Positions 10,281 through 22,919 of a stretch of DNA of 64,000 bases are shown one piece after another (the first letter of the stretch is position 1; each line of letters begins with the position of its first letter). Source of the stretch: Ambrosia x helenae (taxonomy: Eukaryota; Streptophyta; Magnoliopsida; Asterales; Asteraceae); assembly GCA_030844895.1 (NCBI GenBank), contig JAUTDX010000420.1, positions 93,161 through 157,160 of the forward strand, read 5' to 3'. The notes under the pieces are model-generated. The model was not told where the DNA came from and made no database searches. It saw only the letters and a list, made by a program, of their open reading frames with translations. Both the position numbers and the translations under genes were made by a program.

Positions 10281-13200
10281 ATAACCTAAATGGGTCAAAT
10301 AAGCAAAGTTTTTGACACAAATACTCATGAGCTGATGACAACAACCCTTTAGTAAAAACATCAGCCACTTGTTCTTTAGTATCAATTGAAACAGTTTTAA
10401 TAATACCTTTTAAAATTTGATCTCTCAAAAAATAGAGATCAAGTTCAAAATGCTTAGTTTTGTCATAGAAGACTGGGTTTGCTGCAATTGATATTGCAGC
10501 ATCATTATCACAGCTAATACTAACAGGTATTTCAACAAAAATTTTTAATTCTTCTAAAATATTTTTAATCCACATTACTTCACAAGCAACAGAACACATT
10601 GCTCGATATTCAGCTTCTGCTGATGACCGAGAAATAGTGGACTGTTTTTTACTCTTCCATGAAATCAGATTACCACCCAAAAAAACACGGAATCCTGTAA
10701 CTAACTTTCTTGAAGTCACACATTTTGCCCAATCTGAATCAGAAAAGGCTTCTAACTTTAAACTATCAGATTTTTTAAATCTAATTCCCTTACCAGGAGA
10801 TAATTTTAAGTATCTTAATAGTTTAAAAGCAATCTTTAGATGACCCTTTAATGGACAGTGCATATACTGACTTAAAAAAATGCACAGTGTAAGAAATATC
10901 AAGCCTAGTATGAGACAGGTAAATTAATTTACTAATAAGCTGTTGATAACCTGTTAGGTTTTCAACTGGTATAGATTCTTTTGCCATTAAACCAGTAATT
11001 ACATGATTTTGTTCTATTGGGACATTAACAGGTTTACATGCCAACAATCCATACTCAGCAAGTAAATCAGTAAAGTATTTTCTTTGAGATAGTATTAATC
11101 CATCATTATCTTTAATGACTTCTATCCCTAGAAAATATTGTAATTTACCTAAGTCTTTAATCAAAAATTTAGTCCTTAGACATTTCTTAATGTTTTCTAT
11201 TTCAACAAGAGAGTTTCCAGTAACAATAATGTCATCAACATACACTAGTAGAATAATACAGGTAGAATTGGAACATTTAAAAAACAGAGAATGATCACAT
11301 TTACTTCTTTCAAAACCAAACTCAACCAAGACATTCACAAGTTTTTCATTCCACATTCTAGGTGCTTGTTTCAAGCCATAAAGAGACTTTTTCAGTTTAC
11401 ACACCTTATTATCCTCACTATTACCATAACCCTCAGGAAGACTCATATAGACTTCCTCATTTAACTCACCATATAAGAAAGCATTATTTATATCTAATTG
11501 ATATAAATCCCAATCATTGTACACAGCTAAAGATATTATACACCTAACAGTGACAATCTTAACCACAGGTGCAAATGTTTCATCAAAATCAATCCCCTCC
11601 TTTTGACTATAGCCTTTGGCTACTAACCTAGCCTTATACCTCTCTATTTCACCATTATATTTATACTTTATTTTATAAATCCATTTACACCCAACAATGT
11701 TTTTATTTTTAGGTTTATCAACTATACACCAAGTATCATTCCTGTTTAAGGCTTCTAACTCATCATTCATGGCCTGAACCCATTCAGGACTGTTTGATGC
11801 TTCATTATAATTTCTAGGCTCAAAATTTTTTGATAAAGTTGAAGCAAAACATTTTGACTCAAAAGATAAATTAGTCAAATTAACAAATTTTTCAATTCCA
11901 TATTTGACTTTACCTTCAACCATATATTCATTATATTTAGATGGAAAAACAGAACTCCTAGATGACTTTCTAATACTACCTAGCTCAGCAGACTCAGAAG
12001 TATCACCCTCAGAATTGAAATTTTCTTCATTCATAGTATTCACATTGTCTGCCTTATCAGTCCCATTAAACCTGCTGTTTGACTGCTGATCACCAGCCAT
12101 GTCAGAAACAACAGGTTGGGTTTCTGATTGCAAAACATCAATTGTTCCTATGTTAGTCTTACCTTGCCCCTTTCTATCATCATAGGGCTCATCTACTTCA
12201 AAATTGTTTTGTGAGTCTGTGTTTTCATATAAATCAAAAAAGTTTAAGCTATTAACATATTTTTCAGGATTGGAATCAAATGATTCAAAAATCTTTTGTT
12301 CTTTAAAAGGAAAGCAGTTTTCAAAGAACTTCACATCCCTTGAATAACTAATAGTTTTGTTTTCAAGACTAAACACTTTATACCCCTTTTTTTCATTTGA
12401 ATATCCTATCAAGACACATTTTTCAGCTTTACTTTTAAATTTATCATTTTCATCTAAAATAGTACAAAAACACAGACAACCAAACAACTTTAAGTGATCA
12501 AGAAAAGGGGCAAAACCATATAACTTCTCATAAGGTGTTTTTCCTCCTAACACTCCAGTGGGTGTCCTATTAATCAAATATGCAGCAGTCAAAATACACT
12601 CAGTCCAAAACCTTATAGGAAGATTACTTTGAAATAACAAAGCTCTGGCAACATTTAGCAAATGCCTATGCTTCCTCTCAACTATTCCATTCTGTTGAGG
12701 AGTATAGGCACAAGTGGTTTGATGTATTATTCCCTTTTCTTTACAAAAATTAGACATTTGATTATTGACAAACTCAAGCCCATTATCACTTCTAAAACAC
12801 TTTATGGTTTTGTTGAATTGAGTTTGTATAATATTAAAAAAATCTTTTATATTTTCAAAAACTTCAGTCTTGTTTTTTAACAAACAAACCCAAACAGCTC
12901 GGGAATAATCATCAACAATTGTTAGAAAATACTTAAAACCATCCCTACTCACAACTCTATAGGGACCCCATACATCTAAGTGAACAAGTTCTCCTATTTG
13001 AGTTGACTTGTGTTCACTTAAAGGGAATGGTTCCCTATGTTGTTTAGCTTTATGACAAATTTCACATGGCTGATCTTTGTCATAATCTCCTATATTAAGA
13101 CTGGTTTTAAGCATTTTAACAGCTTGATCAGCAGGATGACCAAGTCTAGCATGCCAAATTTCATAAGACTCTGTATTACTAGAACACACCTTAGCATCTA

Positions 13201-14716
13201 AACAAGTATTGCCACACAAATACAATCCTTCAAACTGTTTACCAGTCACCAGGACTTTCTTGGTTGACTGGTCCTGTATAAAACATGTATTTTCATTAAA
13301 ACCAACATACAGTTTATTATCCCTAGCAAGTTTGTGAACTGAAATAAGATTAACTTTATAATCAGGAACTACTAACACATCTTTTAAAACAACTCCACTT
13401 GCTAAATTAACATTACCAATTTTAGTAACCAAGGCTTTTGTACCATTAGGATGATTTACATGAATATTCAGGTCAGACACTTCAACATAATCAGTTAATT
13501 CTATATCATTTGTAACCATATGTTGACTAGCCCCTGAATCAATTATCCAACCAATTCTAATCTTATTTCCCACATTACTTGCAAAACCAAAAACAGGTTT
13601 ACCATACACATTAGCACAGAAAAAACTACTTGAAACATTGCAGCTCTGTGGACTTTCCTTAGATTTCTCATTCAAAAGATTCAATAGTTTAGATAACTGA
13701 TCATTAGTCAAAGAAGCAGGAGTATTAGTTTCAACATTACTGTTATTACTTCTATTATTACCCCCCATCCTTTTAGACTGATTCCCCCTAGATCTCATCC
13801 AAGGAGGATAACCAATTATCTCAAAACACTTATCAGCAAGATGTCCATTTTTATTACAATGACTGCATTTAAGTTGTGACTGAGTATTAGATTTATTTTC
13901 AAACCTTTTAGTAAAATCAGTAAGCTGATTTGTCTGACCAGTTTTAGACAAAAAACTAACAGTTTGACCTTTCTTATTAGCCCCACTTGAATTCCTATGT
14001 GACTCCTCTCTAGATACCACAGCATATGCCTCTTTAACAGAAGGCAAGGAGTCCCTAGTTAACAAGTTAGTTCTAACAGACTGATAACAACTATCTAATC
14101 CCATTAAAAACTGCATCAACTTAATCATTTGACTGAAATTATTAAAATCTTTTGCAGCATCACATGTACATGGAGGCAATTGAAGAATTTGATCCAATTG
14201 CTTCCACATCACATTCAGTTTTTGATAATACTCAGACACAGAACAACCATCTTGACTTAAACTATTAATCTTTTGATACAAGTCAAAGACCACAGATCCA
14301 TCAATTTTATCATAAGTTTCTTTTAATTCTTTCCATACATCAGAAGCAAGTTTGGAAAATACTTGTCCTAAATACAACTCTTCAGACATAGAATTTAGAA
14401 TCCAGGTAAGAACAATAGAGTTACATCTTTCCCACTGTCTAGCAAGTATAGGATCATCAACAGATTTTACACATTCTCCATTTATAAATCCTAGTTTGTT
14501 TTTAACTTGCAAACCAAGAATCATAGCATTAGACCACACACTGTAATTTTCTGTACCTTTCAGTTTTATATTAACAATTGTCAGATTAGTTGAATCACTA
14601 GGGTGAAGATATAGCGGGTCACTTGCATCAAGTTTATTGACTTGAGTGACCAAACTATTAGGGTCAACTACTGGTCCACCACTACCAGAATTAGGTTCCT
14701 CGGTTTCATTCACCAT
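10279..14716 (-). pseudogene. Copia gag-pol polyprotein, single frameshift
   Basis: The 1297-codon frame starts at ATG 14716. Visible parts in order: gag; zinc knuckle CX2CX4HX4C at residues 284-297; protease DSGA at 393-396; integrase HHCC zinc module (H522, H527, C551, C554) and DDE residues D581, D644, E680; reverse transcriptase with YVDD at 1159-1162. A 7-nt A run on the plus strand (10874-10880), one longer than the frame needs, shifts the frame. RNase H (DSDW, AEAEYRAM, DVFTKGL motifs) continues in the frame at 10279-10902. The order PR-IN-RT-RH defines Copia. Apart from the slip no stop is seen. The extra base could be real or a homopolymer error in the assembly. Confidence 0.95.
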
Positions 14717-15369
14717 TTTAAACTAACAATCAAGTATACAGAACAATCACACAGATCATGCAACAGAGACAAATCTCAATGATTAACAACAAACCAATCA
14801 AACTTAACAGCTAGACAGACAAACAATTAATCACAATTAGACAACCAAATCAAGATAATCAAAGTAATTAACCACAAACAGACACAATGGCGAAGCTGGA
14901 CTGGTGATCCCGTTCACTGGTTCATCAATCAAGGTGCCAGCGCAGGTCCTAGTACAGGAGCCCCTAAAACCCTAGACCAACCTTAAAGCTAAACAGGGAA
15001 TCAACTCCCTGGCACAGACTCCTTAGGACAACTCTAAACAGAAAGTAAATCCAGGAAAGATCTCACCAGAAAAGCCCAAGTTAGGGTTCTCCAAACAACT
15101 CGTAGTGTATATCCTTCACTTAGGGATATATCACCAGAGAGCAAAGAAAAACAGCCAATGTCACAGATCTTGAGATCAGATCTGATTCTCCTCTTCTTGA
15201 ACAGTGTTTTCCAAGAACTATCAACCCTAGATCTGAACAACCAGATCTATACGAGCAAATCCCAAACAGAGTACCAAGGTTCCCAAAGACAGTGAAGATA
15301 CAACACCTTCACAATAATCAAAAACCCTAATATCAGCGGAAGACAACCAAGATCGAATCAAAACCTAGA

Positions 15370-15381
15370 GCTCTGATACCA
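15370..15381 (-). promoter_or_regulatory. Primer binding site (initiator Met tRNA)
   Basis: TGGTATCAGAGC on the minus strand immediately follows the 5' LTR and is the classic Copia PBS complementary to the 3' end of initiator methionine tRNA. Confidence 0.92.
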
Positions 15382-16017
15382 TGTTACAAACATGGTATAA
15401 ACAGAAACTCAAGATCTTTTATTCAAATTGAAAGAGAATCAAGAACAAAACAAAACATAAAGATCTCTCTAAACAAGAACTGACACTTTCTCTCAACAAA
15501 CAACTCTCAATACCATCAACAAACTATACAGACCTTAACCAAACGTTTTAGATACAAGACGTATCTGAAACAATAAGAAACCCTAATTTGCCTAGACGAT
15601 TGAGAGTAAACAAAGAGAAGACTGATCAAAAAATATAACTGAGAGACAAACACAAGCTATATATAGCTGAGAAAGTGTGTTTTTTCTAATAATCCAACGA
15701 CCAGGATGAAAGTAATCTGACGACTAGGAATCACTTGTACTTTATGACGCGGATTGCCAAATCATCATGAGACTGGACCAGCATCTTTCTTTTATATTGG
15801 GCTGCAACACTTTGGGCTCTACTGGACTCCTAAAGACTCTACTGGATCAGCTCCTGACTTAGCCATTAGCCTATCACCTCTAGCCCAAATCAACTTATCA
15901 ACACTTTAGCCCATTACTTCTATACCTGAAATAAAACTTATGCAAAATATTAAAATAAATTGTAACAATGTATGACCCATTTGATAGAATTGGAATAGAA
16001 TTTACCATCTTTTAACA
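15382..16017 (-). repeat. 5' LTR of the first Copia element
   Basis: 636 bp, near-identical partner of 9632-10268. TSD TAATT follows at 16018-16022. Confidence 0.96.
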
Positions 16018-16497
16018 TAATTAATAAATAAGAATATAACAAGCTAGGCCCAATCTTAAAAAAAATACTCATGAACCAAGTTCCTCATGCATTAGACATA
16101 GAGTTGTCGTTAAAAAATTAGACATAGAGCTGTAGTTCAAAAATTAGACATAGAGCTTGAAAGAATCCCAGCTTGTGTACTTATAAGTTATACAAGCCAA
16201 GTTGAAGCATAGCCAAGCTTGGGCTGTATCCGTTTACACTCATAATGATATTCATATACATTTTTTTACTTAAACATAAGCATAACATATGGTATATGGA
16301 ATGTCTAAGGGTCAACTAAGCAGGCACCAAAGGGGTTTAATAAAAACTAACTTACTTGATACCAATATCAGTGTGTTATATTCGTACAAACTTTTACAGA
16401 AACATACGTATACACTAATACACATATGATATATAGAATGTGAAAAGACTCAACTAAGCAGGCAACCAAAGGGATTTGATAATACTAAGTAACTTAC

Positions 16498-16693
16498 TTG
16501 ATACCAAGATCAATGTGTTCCTGAATACCAAAACCAAAGCAACCGGTGTCATTGAAGTTGCGTCTCAAAAGCTCGTATTCCTTAACTTTCAAGCCACTGT
16601 GCAAGAGCTGCATTGCCTTGTCTCCCCTAACAGTGACATAGCATGCAATCTTTTCATTACGCATGATGCCAAAAGATCTCACCGTGTACCTTG
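16498..16693 (-). pseudogene. Ribosomal protein L11 (uL5) internal exon
   Basis: Minus-strand exon between a GACAG acceptor and a GTAAGT donor. It encodes ARYTVRSFGI, RNEKIACYVTVRGDKAMQLL and NDTGCFGFGIQEHIDLGI, a near match to plant 60S ribosomal protein L11. The intron is phase 2 and splits the Lys codon AA|G, exactly matching the exon at 9280-9417. The upstream L11 exons are not seen and the C-terminal half is replaced by FPGS sequence, so this is a fragment. The methionine after FGI replaces an arginine usual in the family. Confidence 0.88.
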
Positions 16694-17320
16694 CTGTCAA
16701 AGTCAAAACAAAAATAATAAACAACACACCATGTCAAAAACCAAAATAAAAATCACTAAAGAAGTAAAGACACAACAAGCTTATTTAACCAAAACTCAGT
16801 TTAGTTCTAAACTGAACACATATTGAACCGTCAAACCACAACAGTTAAATCAATATAGAACATGCTTTTTCAAACCAAAATTCAGAAAACATTTTTTCCA
16901 ATTAAAATTGAGCGTTGAAGCATGAAAACACTCAGGGATGTTGGTATGGGTGTAGTGTCTCTAAAATGATCAATAATGTGTAGAATAACAAACAAATAAC
17001 AATCTAACTGTCAACTAAACCTAACTGTATAAATAATCATGAACACACTGAGAATAACATAACATAAAAACTCAAAACAAAAGAGAATTATAGCTTGGAA
17101 TCTTACTACTGTTTTGGCAGCGAGAAAAACCCTCACATAACTGCTAGTCCTTTAAAACAAATAAATAAAATTAAATCATATAAATAACCAACAAAGTCAC
17201 CACTCCTTGAAAACACAAAATCCACTAAACGCACAAAATCAGTAATGACATCATGATGTGAAAGTTGTTCTTTAAAATTATTAGGAATTTTAAATAACTA
17301 ACCAGCATGAGAGAACTCAC
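16694..17320. other. No gene recognised; presumed intron
   Basis: AT-rich. Should lie between the L11 exon and any upstream exon on the minus strand. No L11 N-terminal coding sequence is visible. Confidence 0.4.
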
Positions 17321-17392
17321 CAAGTTTCCATGTTTAACGGGCCTGCCTCAACGACAATAGCCTTGGTTTCCGATTCGAGGAGCACGAGAAAC
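17321..17392 (-). other. Candidate upstream exon of the chimera, unidentified
   Basis: Minus-strand segment between a TTACAG acceptor and a GTGAGT donor. One frame reads LVLLESETKAIVVEAGPLNM. This does not match L11 or FPGS as I know them. A possible first exon with ATG lies near 17545. It may be a third captured fragment. Confidence 0.3.
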
Positions 17393-18448
17393 CTGTAATT
17401 AGATAACATGTAGCAAAAGAATCGATTGCTAACACATAAAATCGACCTTCGATTGATACCTAGGACTAATCGAACATACAAATAAAATTAGGGTAGACGA
17501 AGATGAACAGAAGAATGAAGAGTACCATAATTTGAGTATTAGACATTTATCACAAGTTCTGAAGTAGATGAATCCAACGAAGAGTACTGCCATCAAACCC
17601 TCTCTGAATTCCAGATCTCAGTTCTCTCACTATCAATTTCTCTCATTCTGTCTCTCTCCCCCCTCTTCGTTTTCCTGTAGTAAACACGAAGAGCAATTGA
17701 ACAGAATATCTTTTGGTATGGATATAAAGGTAGGATTGGAATTGGATTTGGATTTTAGAATGTGAGGTATTGAATATCATATGAACCCATTACCCATGGG
17801 ACAAATTCTCAATCATATTTATCAAATTTAGTAGTTAAAAAAAAGGAAAGACAAAGTCGGTAACAAGAATTAATCAAATTAGATCATAAACATTAAAAAC
17901 TAAAAAGTGAAATTTGATCATGGGTTAAAAGAATCATAATCAGATAATAATAATGATAATAATACTAATAATAATAATAAACACAAAACACTCAAAAGTC
18001 AAAACTGATCAGTAAACAATCCCAAACAGCCCTAAATGGGCAACATGAACGATAAGCAAACAAATAAAATAAAAAGATATTTGATTAAACCAAGAAAAGA
18101 TGGACGTAATAACCTAGAAATGATGAGAATATGTTTTCTTCTAATTGATGGCATCAGTTACAAAAAAGCAAGGTGGATGTCGAGTAGTCTGAGAATTAAA
18201 AGACTGTTTCAAAACCTGGAGATCACTGGATTATAGAAGGTGAAGGGAGCAAGGGGCAGAAAGGGGATAAGATTTTAGTTTTGAACTAAAAATATGAGTT
18301 AAAATTACAATTTTAACCTTGTAAGTCTCTTAATTGTCCCAACTATTCCCATAATGCCCTTAAATTTGTTGCTTAAGTATGTTGTACATGTTGCTTCTTA
18401 AGTTGTACGGAAATGAAAATGACTATGTTGATCATCACTCCTTAAAAA
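17393..18448. other. No gene recognised; pyrimidine-rich leader-like DNA
   Basis: 17580-17700 is C/T-rich on the plus strand. The rest is AT-rich. A 66-codon plus-strand ORF at 18036-18236 matches nothing I know. Confidence 0.35.
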
Positions 18449-18460
18449 GATAATATAGAT
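18449..18460 (-). other. Possible Helitron 5' end (minus)
   Basis: On the minus strand A|TCTATATTATC is followed by T-rich DNA, resembling plant Helitron 5' ends. If real, everything leftward on the minus strand (unknown exon, L11, FPGS) would be cargo in the sense orientation. No matching 3' end was found left of 405. Confidence 0.3.
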
Positions 18461-20661
18461 TAAGAATATATTGCAAACACCCACGTAACCAATCTACTCA
18501 ACTACTTGTATTGTGATGTTTTTTTTTAATTTACTCTTGTATAAAGAATGTTTTTAAATATTTTAAATTTAGTTTTGTATTTCAACATACATTTATATTT
18601 TTAAAATAATTATATATTAGTACTTGTTTATTTGATTAATTAAATGAAAAATGATATAAGTAACGAGAAACATGGATACCATGTATTTAGGATGAGTGAG
18701 AAAAGATGAAAAAAAAATGTTGTGACCCTGATGTAAAGGTAAGAGAAGGGATGATGGGAAAGATGCAAATCCCGCATTCTTACTGCTCGATTAAACATAA
18801 TACGAATGATTATTGGAGTTGATGCACGTTAAGTATTCTGATCGATTTATAAGATATGACTAGTGTATATTACTATTTAAAAAGGGATATTGGATTTATA
18901 TACTCCAAACCATTGTTTGTTTGCTGATATCACTCTCAACTATCATTTTGACTACCAATACTTCAAATTTTACACTTTGTTTTAAAAAATACTATATTCA
19001 TAAACGACTTAAGAAATCCAAACCACCATATCTTCTTCAAGTGTTGCTCAGATCGTCGTGTTGGCCAACACTAACAACAGAAACAAAATGAACAACAATT
19101 GTGGACACCCTTGATGGCCTTTGATGTAGCTATCGTCAACTTTCATCGAAAAGTTGAAGAGAATGAGCAATCAGTGCAAAGTAGTAGTTTGCATGGCTGC
19201 TGTTTGAATCTCAAGTGGTGTTGTCACACTCTCAAATTCCACCTGCAGGGTTGTACCGTGAGGCATGTGACATACCAGGATCCAAGTCATTGATCATATT
19301 GAACGACCACTATATGAGTTTGAAAACAACGTTTCTCATGCAACATGAGTTTAAAATACTTCGAATAGTTATACAACGGAAGCAAAATAAGTTTAACAAA
19401 ATAAAATGTAACTATACGCATAACATGTGCAACACTATGAAAACCAATGATACAAAAGTGCTTGAAATGTTTTTATACGCATTGCATAAGACTCCCCAAA
19501 GGCGTTCTAGTCCAAATTTACCTAAACAATCATGAGAAAACATGCTAAAATGTGTCAACAATTAAGTTGGTGAGTTCATAGGTTTTTAATGAAAGTAAAT
19601 CTGTATGTTTGCTTGTCTAGACTTACAATAACTTACTAATTATATCCCAATGTTAGCTAGACATTATACAAGTTACTAAGCGCCATGAAACCGTTGCTTA
19701 CTGTTTGATGTTTGAATGACTTCTGCCCACGTTCATCACATGCTGGCAAATATTTAGGACAATATGCACCTGCTCGACCGCCAGTTGACACGGGTGGGGT
19801 TTGTTGGACCCAGTAGATTTATTCACATATCCTCGCTATGTTACATATATTACGGTTCATACTATAAACAAGTGATATAACAGTAATTATGATTTACAAT
19901 ATTTGTATGTTTGTGTAACATGTTTTCCCCCCAACAGGAAAACAGTAAAAGGGGTAGTAAAACCCACCTTAGGTTGCGTGCTAATAAAGTACCAGGCGTG
20001 CATATGAAAAGGCGTCCCGACTACTAGTAACCTATCATCAATAGCTTATAAGTGGTTGTTTGAGTTTAGTGTTTATCCAATATGCCCATTATATCCAAAC
20101 AATGACTTAGTTTGTGTTTAAGAAAACAGTTTGATCAAGTTTGACAGAGTTTGACCTGATGATAAGTTGGTGACCTGTTTAGTGATTTATTTTTGTTCAT
20201 GTTTGATAAGCCTAGCATGTCAAGTAAACACATAAAATTTCAATTATTGCACATATTAAAGATTCGGGTTTTAGGCATACAACTTAATTCTAACATGTCA
20301 TAACATCAACACATCATAAAATACACCCTATGTGTCCAACAACATGAATAGCATGCAAGCTTTCCACTTTTAGTAAGTTATGAACACAATGAACACTTAA
20401 GACATGTTATTTAACCTATATTAGCATATTCTAATCATAAAACATTATCATACAAGTCAAATAATCAAAACCCTAGATTATCAATCATCAAAGTTTCTTC
20501 ATCGGGTAAGTATCACAATTAAACAATCATGCTAGTGTTTTTGTTGGTTAAATTCATAAACAATTACATATTAATCATCCCATAACATAATCATACTCAA
20601 AAAGTTATTTAATTCAGATTTGGATACTTTGGGTTTGATGGACAATCATAATTAAACATAT
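18461..20661. other. No gene recognised
   Basis: AT-rich DNA with a few short ORFs (largest 19215-19535, 106 codons), none with recognisable motifs. Confidence 0.45.
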
Positions 20662-21344
20662 TTAGGGGTTGTTTGTTTACCCTCTTAATGATTCATTAAG
20701 AGGTTCACCTCTTAATCGGACAGAGGTTGCATTGTTTGGTTGGCAAAATATCAACCTCTTAATTGGATCATTCAGTGCTGTATCCTACAGCAATGGGAAG
20801 ATGCTGAATAAAAAAAAAGACATTGGCTACCCTTCTTTCTATTCTCTTCTGTACACCAAACAACAAACCCTACACTTCTCCTCTTCCACCTCTCACTTTC
20901 CCTTTCACCTCTTCCACCTCTCACTTCCCCAAACCTCCGGCCCACCCCTCTCCTCACCACATCCCGCCGGCCGCCGCCCTCTTCCTCCCTCTCCTCACAA
21001 CCAACAGCGCCGCCGCCATCCTCCTCCCTCTCCTCTCTCTTCCAACCAACAGAAGATCCACGAGACAAACAAGTTCTTGTTTTCTTTTTCTTTTTTTGTA
21101 TTAACCTGTTTTTTTTTTAATTTATTACTCATGATGTGTTAACTTTCAAAACCAACAGATGTATACAACATCATTTTGGTTATTTTTATTGATTTGGTTA
21201 TTTTTATTGATTTGTTTTTTTTTTCTGTTTTTTTTTCTTTTACGCTTTTTTTATTATTTTTTTTTTCTGAACTTGGTAACCTGAATTGTTTTATGGATTT
21301 TTCTGATTTTTTTCTTTTACGTTTTTTTATTATTTATGGATTTG

Positions 21345-21715
21345 TATGTTGATAGATATTGTATGTAGAATGGTTGTGTTGTATGTTGAAAATTCATAGA
21401 TGTTTTCGATATGTTGTATGTTGATTGTTATGTTGTATGTTGATTGATGTTGTATGTAGAATGGTTATGTTGTATGTTGAAAATTCATAGATGTTTTCGC
21501 TATGTTGTATGTTGATTGTTATATTGTATGTTGATTGATGTTGTATGTAGATTGGTTATGTTGTATGTTGAAAATTCATAGATGTTTTTGCTATGTTGTA
21601 TGTTGATTGTTATGTTGTATGTTGATTGATGTTGTATGTAAAATTGATGTTGTATGGTAGAATGGTTATGTTGATTGAAGTTGTATGGTAGAATGGTTAT
21701 ATTGTATGTTGAAAA
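21345..21715 (+). repeat. TTGTATGTTGATTG tandem repeats
   Basis: About three imperfect units of roughly 120 bp built from TTGTATGTTGA, ATGGTTATG and AAAATTCATAGATG words. Non-coding, inside the Harbinger-type element. Confidence 0.75.
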
Positions 21716-21838
21716 AAGATAGAAGTTTTCTTTATGTTGTATTTTGATTGTTATTAGTTGTTATATTAGAAATATTGGATAATTGGTATGATTGAGGTGG
21801 TTTAAATCCCTAATCTTTAGGAACCAATATCCAAAGAA

Positions 21839-22012
21839 ATGGCGAAAAGGAAATGCAATATTTATGATCATTTATTTATGGAGTATGATAAGAACACGAT
21901 GTTTCATGAAATGCAAATTGGGGAAAATGATGGCATGTTAGTTCAAGACATAGAGTGGGGTTCACAAGGTATTGACTATATGAATTCTTTACGTGGCCAG
22001 ATTGCTAATTAG
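21839..22012 (+). pseudogene. Remnant of Harbinger transposase C-terminus
   Basis: A 57-codon ORF (MAKRKCNIYDHLFMEYDKNT... ending NSLRGQIAN then TAG). The acidic stretch and final YM-x-LR-x-QIAN resemble the C-terminal tail of plant PIF/Harbinger nucleases, which often end in RDQIAN plus a few residues. The catalytic DDE part is absent from the element. The host element carries matching Harbinger ends, which supports the call. No activity is expected. Confidence 0.55.
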
Positions 22013-22919
22013 TTGCTTTCAAATGATTCAAATTAAAATTGTATGCAGAGTTGTGTTATTTGTATTTGGATTTCGTATGTTGTGTTATTTTGTATTTGGA
22101 TTTTCGTATGTTTCTATGGATTTTAAGAATTTATGTGTAATTTGGATTTTCTATAACGTCTTGTATTTTTCCTTTTATACAATTTTTCATCAATCTGTAC
22201 ACTATTCAGAACTCTGGCCAAACAGATACACTCATTCAGCACATAATAGTTCAAAGGGGTAAAATAGTCATTCTGCACAGTCATTCAGAGATACAGCCAA
22301 ACAGCTCTTAATGGTTCAGCACTTACTGGTTCAGAGCCTCTTACCCATTCAGACCTCTTATTGGTTAAGCACTTACTGGTTCAGCACTTGCCAAACAGCC
22401 CCTTAGACAAGATTAAAACACACATAAGGATTGATTACACACCTAGAAGCCTTCAAGTTCTTGATCCTGTACCTTCTTAAGCTCCTAGGATGGTGGTTTT
22501 AGATTATCACACAGGATGGAGGCTTGTATTTTCGTAATAGAGGTCGTTAAGTCGACTTTGGTTTTATAATTATGATTAAACAAGTTAAAAATCGTTTTTA
22601 ATGAGCTGTTTGCGAGTTTCGGCCACACAAGTACGCTTGGGCCAGGCCCATGTGTACCCTCTATTCAGCAGTATCTATGCTTAGTGCTATCTATGCTTGT
22701 GTATATAAAATAATCAATCATCATAATTCACAACTAAGTTAATAAACCCAATTTATCTAGTGTCGGTCATGAACCTAATGACATTTAATCACGTAATAGC
22801 AAGTAATTCAACATAGTTTCACATATACATGTAATTGTAAATAATTAAACTACAATTATTTGTTGAGTTAATTACATTGTTAGCCCCTGTGGTTTCTTTA
22901 GAGTTTCAATTTTAGGTAC

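Larger units (their letters stand above)
9627..16022 (-). mobile_element. Ty1/Copia LTR retrotransposon, near-complete and young
   Basis: LTRs at 9632-10268 and 15382-16017 begin TGTTA and end TAACA. The 5-bp target duplication TAATT sits at 9627-9631 and 16018-16022. By eye the LTRs differ at about five substitutions and one 1-nt indel in roughly 636 bp, implying recent insertion. PBS, PPT and one gag-pol ORF are present, and a single frameshift before RNase H is the only clear lesion. It sits on the minus strand, in the intron between the L11 exon and the chimeric exon. Confidence 0.97.
20662..22405 (+). mobile_element. PIF/Harbinger-type DNA transposon, decayed
   Basis: Ends GGGGTTGTTTG (20665) and CAAACAGCCCC (to 22402) are flanked by a TTA target duplication (20662-20664 and 22403-22405), the pattern of PIF/Harbinger and Tourist elements. 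Subterminal words with AAGAGG and CTGAACC repeats occur in both orientations. The interior has a C/T- and GCC-rich leader (20870-21070), a T-rich stretch, a tandem repeat and a short ORF resembling the tail of a Harbinger nuclease. Confidence 0.8.

Noticed and set aside
11362..14546. Plus-strand ORFs within the Copia element
   Set aside because: Shadows of the minus-strand gag-pol frame.
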